In this document: positions 46,766 through 57,123 of the stretch, piece by piece | Layout: each line of letters starts with the position of its first letter | Position numbering within the stretch: position 1 is the stretch's first letter | Source: Calvatia gigantea | Taxonomy: Eukaryota; Basidiomycota; Agaricomycetes; Agaricales; Lycoperdaceae | NCBI GenBank assembly: GCA_025093985.1 | Contig: JACAAK010000008.1 | Span: 1,240,001 to 1,304,000, forward strand | Direction: 5' to 3' | DNA: 64,000 bases | The notes under the pieces: generated by a model | Database searches by the model: none | What the model saw: only the letters and a program-made list of their open reading frames with translations | Told to the model about the DNA's origin: nothing | Position numbers and translations under genes: made by a program

Positions 46766-48791
46766 TTAGTATATCATTTGTAAATTCCTCTGGTTCTCCC
46801 TCCGTCGATATTGGTTCCAGTACGCACGCAAGTTTGGATGAATCCCTCCTAGAACGATACGTGTCAACACCTTAGCGGTCAACTTACCACCCCCTTGCTC
46901 CCTGTATAGGCTGTAGCTGATCGTATCTACCATGTCCTGGACGCATCATTAATTACTCCGATTACTTCAATTAAGTATCCGTAGAATTCACATACATAGT
47001 GGCCATCGATGAGCGATAGAAGTGTCGGCTCAGCACTCGGGTCGTTACCGATTTGGACGAACTGGATGCCAATCGAATTTGGGTGATGTTTTCGAATTCT
47101 TAATTGCTCGGCAGCTTGTGCGATTACCGGAGCAGGTGGGGAGTCCGGATCTAGCAGGATTCACAGGGAGCGGTGTGAGCGGGGTATTTTTTTATGCATA
47201 TGCATCACCATACTGGGCACGCCATCTGTAATAACGATGACATCGAGCGGCGGTTCAGAGTCATATGATCCGTGCTGATACGCTATATCCAGACGATGGA
47301 TCTGTTCGTCGAGAACCTGCTCGAGTACGCCACCAGTAGGGGTGCCTCCTGTGGTGGACAAAATTAAATATCAAAAACCAAGTTGGTATGAAGAAAAGCC
47401 TGACCTTGAGGAGAAACTTTGCGAAAGATGTTGATAATCTCACGAGCGCCCTATAAGGTATTTCCATATTAACACTCCTTGTTAAGCCATACAGCTCATG
47501 TACGCATGCATGAGTGGCAAGAAGATGATACCTTGACATTATATGCGATATAGGGACTGTTGAAAAATCTAATATCCACAGCATCGGAGTGGAATTCCAG
47601 AGCATGATCGGCGATCTCAAAAAGAGCATAACGGGCCTCTCCCCAGTGATCGCTCATCTAGCGTGGAGCAAGGCATTTCAGTGCGGTACCCTCACAAGCG
47701 CGAGAAGCACAACATACAGATCCAGAATCATCAATAACAAATAGAATGCGGTAGTTCCTGCACTAAAATGAGCCTGGTGGGACGGAGGAGCTTTGTCCAC
47801 TCACTGAAAATAATCCTCGATATTTTCAGGTCGCTTCTCATCGAGTTTTGGATTGTATCCTTCATTGACAAGATCTCTCTGTGGTTTCATAGGTACCATC
47901 TGTGTCACCGCTTCCTTTGTCAGAGTTCCCTCCACGGCGCGGACCGCAACCTCTGGATGGATGCTTTCGTCCTGGCCTGGAGTGAACTCAACGAGTGATA
48001 ATGCATCAGGGGTTCCAAATTCCCGTTCTGTTGCAGCCTCAGGTGGACTTTCTGCCGAAACTTCACCGTAACCGACGTCAGAAACTGCAAGCATTCGCGA
48101 GACACTTGGCCCCATCCTTCCAGTAGTAGGGACTGGTGGAATTGGGGAAGGGTCTCGCTCCTGATGCAACTGTGGTGAAAGGGGACCATCTTCATGGTGA
48201 GGCACTTGTCGAGGCGACGGAACATGAGCTGTAGCGGATGGCGCAAGCGGGGTATCAGGTGCTTGAGTCAAAGCTCGGTCATCTGAGGGAGGGCCAGCAG
48301 GAACATCCGCTACCAAGGCCTTGGACTCCGTTCCTGGCTTTCCGAGTGTTTGGGATGGGAGGGAATTTTCAATATTTATCGCGCCGTCTCGAGCGCCGAT
48401 GCTGCGCCTGTGTCGCCTGAGGCATGGACATAAAACCAAGGACATGATAATGAGCAGTGAAATCCCCAGTAAGACGCTAAGTATGATAATTGCAATGATG
48501 AGGTTTCGGTGATTCGTGTGGTTGGCAGAGAGAGCGCCGGCACTAACTGCACCCGAGGATGATGAAGTAGGCGCCGGCACTGAAGCGCCGTTAGCGGCTA
48601 TACCTGTAGCGCTAGAAACAGCGCTTGTCGAAAGTGGGGGCGCATGTGGAGAGTGAAGGGTTCTGTAATGCTCATAGGGTACTTGATCTAATCGATTTGA
48701 ATTGATTGCGTACTCACTGACTGGGCCAATGATTGCAATCTACCAGTCCTGGCAGAGCCAATATAAGGGCAAAGACGGATATAAAATTCAT
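46766..48791 (-). CDS. signal peptide-TM-VWA domain protein 2
   Basis: Exons on the minus strand: 48718..48791, 47805..48662, 47718..47757, 47532..47657, 47405..47450, 47214..47348, 46996..47150, 46766..46936; 534 residues with every phase closing. Same architecture as copy 1: signal peptide, short ectodomain, TM (LIIAIIILSVLLGISLLIIM), CPCLRRHRR, linker, VWA with DDSGS, GGTPTGG and ITDG. The cytosolic linker is longer than in copy 1 (an insert around VPSPRQVPHHEDGPLS). The C-terminus differs slightly (RRRENQRNLQMIY). No disruption seen, so this is the longest intact member. Cellular role unknown. Confidence 0.85.
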
Positions 48792-49044
48792 TGAACGCTG
48801 AGATATGTGATCCAACAACGGCGGAAGGAAAGGATATGAAGAGAGAAAGGAAGTAACGAGCGAGCCACATTGTATATAGTGCGTAGGTCTCTCACGGGGA
48901 GGACATGAGGACAGCGCGAAGCAGTGATTTCTAATCACTATAGTGCAGATTCCAAGACTATACCCAGTAGAGGTGAGAAGAAGACCGAAGATTGTGGGTC
49001 CAGCGCCGTAAGAAATTGCGGTCGGTATGAGAAGTCCATAAATA

Positions 49045-49052
49045 TGACGTCA
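49045..49052. promoter_or_regulatory. CRE-like palindrome TGACGTCA, unit 2
   Basis: 254 bases upstream of the VWA2 start codon, in the same context (CATAAATA before, CGGG after) as in unit 1. Confidence 0.6.
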
Positions 49053-50419
49053 CGGGTTTTCCACAAAGCCGGTCAGCCCCCGCACCGTGGACGGTCCACC
49101 GCAACAGGTCCCTGCCACCTTACTACGGTTCGGCGGCCCTCAGCACCATCGTCGCTGCTCAGAAACGGCCCTCGACTGCTTGGCCCATCTCTCTCTGTGC
49201 CCCGTTCGCAGAGCGGCCGATCGTCCGCCGATGGACGGGTCCTGTTTGTGTACGTGATTACGGCGATCACGGCGATCGCGGAAATTCCCTGTCACCTCTC
49301 CACCAGGGATCGTCTTTTTCGTTCGAGAGAAGTATGATGATCGATGAGTGGCGGGTTCGATGTGCTTATTATAAATATTTTGATGACCTTCTCCTTCCTG
49401 ATCGGGCATATGGAACTCTCGAAGTCCAGGAAAAAGGTCTGACCACCAGTATCCTTACCTGCCTCATCCTTGTCACTGGCTTTAAATTTTAAACTCGCTT
49501 CCTGGCCATAATACTGCCCAGCCTGACAGCACCATCGGCTGAGCGTTGCCGAACGATAGTCCCCGGCACAGACTATCCCTATATCTCAGGCAAAAACGTG
49601 CAACTACCACTTTGGAAACCAAGATTCGAGGAAGCCAATCCTGTGCTACCTCCTCGGGCACGGCCTCTGGTATTCTCACGCTCCCATTAAATAAAACACC
49701 TCCATACTTCCAAGTTCCAATGCATCGATACCCGAGCAATGTAAGTACTTGGGTGGTGCATCTCCATGCCGCAACGGCGGTTGCACATAAGGTCCCCACT
49801 GCAACATACCCCCTGCCCTGCTCCTCTATTGCCTTGCTTTCTATTCTTAGGACTCGGAGTAAAGTGATCCCACCGCAGACCGTGTCTCCCGCGCTCATCC
49901 CCGGGCAGTCGGGTAGTTGCTGTCCCCGGCGTGTCGTTGGTTGGTTGACAATATCTATAACCCGAGGCCCGTTATCACGTATTGACTCGGCAGGCGTGCC
50001 CTCAAGGCTTATTGTTAAATCGCATTCTCCTTCCACTTCGCTCTGAACTCACGTAATTTAAGTTCCACGTAGATATCCTGTGACCAGCCTTGGCTTCCAA
50101 TCCGGGGACGGTTTTACAGCCATCGGCAAGTGCAACAAATGGTCTGGATAGCGACGGTTGGCGCGTTGATGTTAGACGATCTGCATCCGTTATATAGGTA
50201 CCCGTACTTTGATCCTAAACCATTCTCTTTCTGTGATATTTGTGACAGTTGATTGCACGCTGACCCTTCGACAACAGCTAAGACCGGTAGAAAAAAAATT
50301 ATTTCGTTTAGTCATGAGGTGGCATAGCTCCAAAACCTCCCAAAAGTTGCTACTCAAGAGCAGGGGAGTTCTTTCCAATTCCAAGAATAACTAGACACGA
50401 GAAAGGTAAACACGTATTT

Positions 50420-52413
50420 TTAATAGATGATTCGCGAGGTCCTCTGGTTCTCCTTCCGTCGATATTGGTTCCAGTACGCACGTAAGTTTGTATGAATCCC
50501 CCCTAGAACGATGCGTGTCAACACCTCAGCGGTCAACTTGCCGTTCCCTTGCTCCTTGTACAGACTGTAGCTGATCGTATCTACCATGTCCTGTGCGCAT
50601 CGTTAAACACTACAGTTGCTTCAATTAATTATCCGAAGGGGCCACATACATAATTACCATCGATGAGCGACATAAGCGTCGGCTCAGCACCAGGATCGTT
50701 ACCAATTTGGACGAACTGGATGCCAATCGAGTTTGGATGATGTTTTCGATTTCTTAATTGCTCGGCGGCTTTTGCGATCACAGGGGCAGGCGGGGAGTCC
50801 GGATCTAGCAGATGTCATAGGGAGTTTTTACGTATATGCATCACCGTACTGGGCACGCCATCTGTAATGACAATGACATCGAGCGGCGGCTCAGAGTAAT
50901 ACAATCCGTGCTGATATGCTGTGTCTAGGCGGCGGATCTGTTGGTCGAGAACCTCCCTTAGCACGTCACCCGTAGGGGGGCCTCCTGTGGTGGACAAAAT
51001 TCAATGTCAGAGACCAATTCGGTCGAAGCAGATGAAGAAAAGCCTGACCTTGAGAAACTTTGCGAAAGATGTTGATAATTTTATGGGCCCCCTGTAAGTA
51101 TTACCACGCTATTACTTCCTGTTAAGCCACACAGCTCTTGTAAGCGTGCAGGAGCGACAAAAATGTGATACCTTGACATTGTTGTATGCATGGGCACTGT
51201 TGAATAACCTGATATCCACAGCATCGGAGTGGAATTCCAGAGCATGATCAGCAATCTCAAAAAGAGCGTAACGAGCTTCCTCCCAATGAACACTCATCTA
51301 ACGTAGAACAAGGCATTTCAGTGTGGTACCCTCACAAGGGCGAGAAACACAACATACAGATCCAGAATCATCAATGACAAATAGGATGCGGTAGTTCCTG
51401 CACTAAAATGAGCCTGGTGAGACGGAGGAGCTTTGTCCACTCACTGCAAATAATCCTCGATATTTTCAGGTCGCTTCTCATCGAGTTTTGGATTGTATCC
51501 GTCATTGACAAGGTCTCTCTGTGGTTTCATAGGTACCAATCTGTGTCACTGCTTCCTTTGTCAGAGTGCCCTCCACGGCACGGACCGCAACCTCTGGATG
51601 GATCATTTCGTCCTGACCCGGAGTGAACTCAACGAGTGATAATACATCAAGGGTTCTGAAGTCCCGTTCCGTTGCAAGTGGACTTTCTGCTGAAGCTTCG
51701 TCGCAGCCGACTTCGGAAACCGGGTGTGATTGCAAGACATTTTGCCCCATCCCTCCGGCAAGAGAAGCAGGCGAAATCAGAGAAGGGACTCGCTCCTGAT
51801 GCAACTGTGATGAAAGGGGACAGTCCTCATGGTGAGGCGGGGCAACATGACCTGTAGCGGGTGGCCCGGGCAGGGTATCAGGTGTTTGAATCAAAGCTCG
51901 GACATCTAAAAGAGGGCCAGCAGGAACATCCGCTACCGAGATCTTGGACGCCGGTACCAGCTGATCTCCGGGTGTTTGGGTAAGGAGGGAATTTTCAACA
52001 TGTATTGTACCATTTTGAGTGCTTCCGATATCGCGCCTGTGACGCCTGAGGCACGGACATAGAACCAAAGACATGATTATGAGCAGTGAGATCCCCAAGG
52101 AAATGCTAAGCGCGATAACTGCAATGATGAGGTTGCCGTGATTCGCGTAATTGGCAGAGAGAGCGCCGGCACTGATTGCACCTGTGGACGAGGAACTAGG
52201 CGCCAGCACCGAAGCGCTGTTAGCGGCTATAACTGTAGCGCTGGAAACAGCGCTTGTAGAAAGTGGGAGGGCGTGTGGGGAGCGAAGGGTCCTGTAATGC
52301 TCATAGGGTGGATCTGATCAATTTGAATGGCGTACTCACTGGGTTGGCCAATGATTGCAATCTGCCAGTCTTGGCAGAGCCAACATAAGGGCAAAGACGG
52401 AGATGAAATCCAT
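50420..52413 (-). pseudogene. signal peptide-TM-VWA domain protein 3, one extra base
   Basis: Exons on the minus strand: 52340..52413, 51445..52291, 51358..51397, 51172..51297, 51049..51091, 50850..50984, 50650..50804, 50420..50590. One extra base near 51538 (plus strand ACCAATC versus ACCATC in the others) shifts the linker after EAVTQ and ends it early; without it, 529 residues. Signal peptide MDFISVFALMLALPRLADC. The metal-site loop is altered: GGPPTGD instead of GGTPTGG, so the usual Thr is Pro. One intron is trimmed to 45 bases and a codon is missing from the 51049 exon. Consistent with a degrading copy, unless the extra base is a sequence error. Confidence 0.75.
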
Positions 52414-52693
52414 TGAGCGCTGAGATATATGATCAAAGGACTCGCGGCAATGGCGGAGACATATGAGGAGAGGAGGGAGGTGGTGAGCGAGCCACATTGT
52501 ATGTAGGGTGTAGGTATATCACGAAGAGGGCATGAGGGCAACGCGAAGCAGTGATCCAATCAGTATAGAGCAAAATCCGGGATTGTAGATGCTCAGGTGA
52601 GAGGAAGACCGAAGTTTGCCCCTGGGCGCCTCGCCCCTGAGGCCTAAGGTATCAGATCTAAGAATTGCGGGCGGCAGATAAAGTACATAAATG

Positions 52694-52701
52694 TGACGTC
52701 A
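52694..52701. promoter_or_regulatory. CRE-like palindrome TGACGTCA, unit 3
   Basis: 281 bases upstream of the VWA3 start codon; here it overlaps ACGTGA to form TGACGTCACGTGA. Confidence 0.6.
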
Positions 52702-53640
52702 CGTGATTTCTGCGGTTACTTCATATCCAGCTAGCTTGGAGCCGACGGAAACTGAGTCGCTCCTCGAGGTTCGGCACGCGTTCAGCCGCCGCGACCTCAC
52801 CGAGAGGTGAAAACAGGAATTATGACGAGCGATGGGTTGCATGCGCTTATTTTGTATTTTGCTGACTTCCCTTTTTCCTGATTGGGCATATGGAGCCCTG
52901 AGCGCCACAGCTCGCAGTAAGCCTAGAGAAAAAAACTGGTTCCCAGTATCCTAGCCCGTCTCCTCCCTACTGAGTATGGTCCTTGGACTGGTTTCCTTGA
53001 GTCATGACACCGTCTAGCCTGACCGAACCCTTGGCCGGGCGTTGCTGGTAGATCGCCTGTAACACACACTATTTGTCAAATCACCATTGTGGAAACCAAG
53101 ATCCAAGAGGGCCGGTCCTGTACTACCGCCTTGGACATGACCTCCGGTATTCTCCTGCCCCAACAAATACTCCCGGCTTCCCCAACCAACACAAGTACTT
53201 ACTCCAATTGTGCACTTCCATGCTACTGCAGCTGCGGTTACACTTTAAGCCTCAATTGCAACATAGCCTCCGCTCCCCATTGCCTTGCGTTCTATTATTA
53301 GCAATCGGAGTAAAACACTCTCACTGCTGACGGTGTATCGCTCACTCACCCCGACCAGTCGGATAGACGCTGTCCCCGATGTCGTTCGTCGGTTAACAAT
53401 ATTTATGACCCCAGACCGGTGTAAGCGCACTGGCTCAGCAGGGGTGCCCCCGAGGTTCATTACTTGATCACACTCCGATTCCACTTTACCCTGAATTCAC
53501 GTAATCTAAGTTCCGTGTAGATATCCTGTGGCCGGTCTTGGCCTTCAATCCGGAGCCAGTTTTACAGCCATGGGCAAGCGCAACCAATGGTCCGAATAGT
53601 GACGATTGACGCGTTGACGTTAGACAATTTGCATCCGTTA

Positions 53641-55837
53641 TTTAAATGCTCAAACTCTGATGTGAGATGCTTGGTGTGCTTGGTTAAGTTCTTGGCAGGA
53701 TGCCACAGGACGGCTGCCGCTAAATCCTTCAAAATCGACACAACCTCATGTGGCAGGCTCAATATTTTATAGTTCGGCGACGGCGGTCAGCTCCAATTGC
53801 GCCTGCAGGTGTCGTGCGTGCCTTCCCTTTATTTTGACTATTGTGTATTCCTTGGAGTAAAATCATTCCAGGGATCATCCCTGAATCCAATATGACATGA
53901 AGCCAATAACTTCTTCCGCGAATCCCGCAAACTGTGTCAGATAAGAATTGCTGAAAAAAACTTTCTGACCCATTTAGAGAGATGAGAAGCACAAGTTTGG
54001 AGACCTAACGCCACTGGCCACTTTCTAAGCTCTCTAAATTTGTGTTAATGCCGAAACATGCGAAGACAACGAGGCCATATCTGATCCCATGAAACATTAG
54101 ACTAAACGTGCCCGGGTAGTAACATGCAGAAGGGATGATGTTTACTCAGGAAATGAGGTGCCGGGGATCAACTCGCTCAGTGCAAACAGCCAAAATAGGT
54201 AGAAGGACTGCCTGATCTCCGTTTTTCTCTCAAGGGGTAGTATCGGGTCTTTTCATAAGCTAGGCTTTGAAGGAAAGGAGGTGCCATTTATGCTGTTTGT
54301 GATGGAAGACCTGCCTCTTGGTCGGGGCAGGGAACACGTAAAGATGGTGGCCGCGACCAGGTTCTCCGTAGTGTGAATCAATATGAGAAGCCATCCCACA
54401 ACGCCACAGTCCCCTGTGATGGTAAGTGGTAGAGAAAAATAGAACGACCCTTGGTCTATTTTTTTCTTTTCTTTTTCCTTTGGATAATGCCAAACGTCGT
54501 AGCTGACTCAATGCCAAGGGGTGTTGCTAGTCCACCGGGAGCCACAAGATTCGACGATGAATCCTTCTGTTCTTGTAGAAAAGGAATTATCAGGACGGGG
54601 AGGATGTGGTTGCGACACTCATAACACAATGCCCAAACGGTATTGCTCATTGTGTTTAGTTGCGCGCCTCCAGCCAGCGAACCCCTGAAGTGGGATCTCC
54701 ATTCCTGAACGTTCATGAACCACATGCGACCTTGACGCTTGAGCTACAGCGGAAAGGGATCAATGATGAATAGGACACCGCTTCCAGCAGCCGCTGATGA
54801 AATTGCCTCCGGTGCCCCTATGAGTAAACCCAGGTTCATAGCCAACCAGTCCGAGCGCTTCGTGCCGCATCTATGTCATACAACATCCTTAATTGCCAAT
54901 GAGTCGCCATACTCCGCCGATACTACATAGTCATATTGAAGCCACTGCTGTCACTCCTGTCCAACGTTGAGGGAAATGTTAATTCCAAAGTATTCAGTAG
55001 AGGTCACAGTGTGGGCATTCCGGGTGTCGAGATGTCCTCCGGTCCTGGATGTCAGGAGGTAGTGCTGGATGTCAAGGGATACAGCCGGACTACAATTATT
55101 TGGACATCTCGATACGAGCAGCACCGAGACTTGAAAGCGTGAATGCTATTTCCGTCCTAACCTCTTGTGTCAGCGCCCATATGTAGCCCATGGGCTGAGT
55201 TTTGCAAATAGGTGAACATGGTGTAGGCGCGTGGTGCGGTTATGGACCTCATAGGATGACTATTACCCTCTAGGATGACGCTCGCGTGGGTTAATCTGAG
55301 CTTGCTCAGGGGAGTCAATGAGGGTGGAAGAGGAGAGTGTGAATATCTTCATTCGAGGACTGTGAGGGGGGTGCTGAACAGCTGGAATGATCATCTTGAC
55401 TCGCATGAATTATAATGTAGTGTGATCAATATAACAGTGATCCGAAAAGGGTGTTCAAAGTTCATTAATCATTGGGGACTGGGCCTCGTGCTAGTCTATT
55501 TGTGGCCCCATCGGGCGGCGGGAAGTCGGTGGTGGATCACCCGCTGTGGATCTATCTGTGTTGTAGCGAGTGGCCTGGTTTTGAACCATTGTACAGAGAG
55601 CAGTAAGAAGAAAGGCTACGATTTCTTGGTGCCTATTGAACGCAGGGGAACGGGGTTGTAGGCTGGGTGGAGACCTTGAGGCGTGACAAGATGATGTAAT
55701 CAAATTATGAGCAATGCCCTGATGCGAGACCGGATGCACGACACCTTAGTTCACGAAGACTCACACTGCACTGTTGCCCATAAAACCCAGGTATATAACC
55801 CCTCAAGAAGTCCCATTGCCTTCATAAACTTGATGCC
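53641..55837. other. 2.2 kb with no supportable gene
   Basis: Several minus-strand frames near 54260-54930 contain hydrophobic bits (LLILIHTTENLVAATI; LGLLIGAPEAISSAAAGSG) that could be remnants of a membrane protein, but I cannot assemble exons. The last part is the promoter of the 55838 gene. Confidence 0.35.
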
Positions 55838-56923
55838 ATGGCTGGCATGGCTACAGCCTACGAATGCCCAATACTGGTGTGGATGATATCCCTAAACCGC
55901 GACTACAGTAAAGAAGTGAGCCCCCCCCAGTCTTGTTGATCCCAACACTTACTCTGACCTTAGGAATACGATTCATGTCATGCCCTAGTGAAAGAATGCG
56001 TAACGAATGTCAGCGTCCCGTATAAACCCTCAGACCCGGATAGTTTTCGTGCGCTCAAATTGACAGAGGCTATAGAACGTCACCTTGTTAACACTCCTTT
56101 CAGGTACCCTTCTGCTCGCAATGCTCCCATTGCTTATGATGCGCCACCGTCGAATACCGCGATCAAAATGGCGAGACTGCATGACACAGAATGGCAAACA
56201 TTGGATCGAGCAGGTGATTCACATATACTCATTACGAAAGGCTCTCTACTAAGGGTGTTCCCTCCGATCAGGACGACCTACCACCAGAAAAATTTCTACA
56301 TTCGATGATAGGATACCACCTTGCTCAAGATAACTCACTCCTGGGGATGGCTATGACCCAGGGCCCGCAGAAAAAAGTCATCAACATAGGTTTGGGGATC
56401 CTGATACACAAGATTCCCGGCCGAGCCACTCTTTCCTCCTACATCGAATCACTGCAACACAAGGTACGCCCATCTCGGGACGCTCTTTCTGCCGCCGTCT
56501 GAAACGTTCGGGCAGTTGACACCATTGGAATTGGCTGCCATCACTGCTGCCCCCAACCCCGACTCCGTTCTCCGAAGGCTGTGCATCATCTTGACACTAA
56601 AATCTTCATACGCAAAGGCGATCGGACAGAATGCTGCGTTCGACTGGGCTCGCCTCGAGTTTGATATCGATAACAAATCTGCTACTGCCGACGGCCACGC
56701 ACTTACAGGGTGGGAGTTTAGGCTGTACCGTGCTAAACTGGGTGTGGCACGAGGTGTTGAACCGAAGTTGGTTGAAGAAGAGTACCAATGTTGTTGTGCT
56801 TTTTTCCGAGGATGTGAAGACCTCAAGTTTGTCTGGTATGATGACTCAAAACAGCTGGAGTCTTGGGTTCAATTCATAAATATCGACCAAATGACGAAGG
56901 TGATACCCAAGCTTACCGCCTGA
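55838..56923 (+). CDS. divergent 4'-phosphopantetheinyl transferase-like protein
   Basis: Exons 55838..55915, 55964..56048, 56104..56213, 56272..56463, 56516..56923; 290 residues, all phases closing. PPTases (Lys5/AASDHPPT type) load phosphopantetheine onto carrier proteins. Recognised by the order of blocks: FRTLLLAMLPLLMMRHRRIP (the CRxLxxRLLP block), IGYHLAQDN (usual IxYNxSHD), then KVINIGLGILI where a GxD motif is expected, LTPLELAA, LKSSYAKAIG where KExYxK is expected, FDWARLEFD and GWEFRLY. The metal-binding Asp of GxD and the Glu of KExYxK are absent, so catalysis is doubtful. The start ATG at 55838 has a Kozak-like context (GCCATGG). It may be a neofunctionalised or inactive homologue. 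Confidence 0.7.
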
Positions 56924-57123
56924 CTGTATGAAGTATGCGTATTTATTATAGATGTTTATAATTTTTCACGTGGACAACGAGCGTTTCTAACTCGGAGGAA
57001 CAACTCGGAGGAACAACCAGCATTTTTTCAGGAAATTTTAGGCATCAGTCATCGGGAATATCGACCACCCAATCCCCCCATGAGCTAGTTCAGACCTCGC
57101 GACTACCTACATTCCTGATGAAC

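Larger units (their letters stand above)
43328..53640. repeat. three-unit tandem array carrying VWA genes
   Basis: Direct repeats at about 43328-46558, 46559-50211 and 50212-53640 (3.2, 3.65, 3.4 kb). Each starts near AACCA(C/T)(C/T)CTC with GTTGATTGCACGC, carries one minus-strand VWA gene and then about 1.1 kb of conserved non-genic sequence. Unit 2 has an extra GC-rich segment of about 230 bases (about 49085-49335). Exons are better conserved than introns. Confidence 0.88.
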
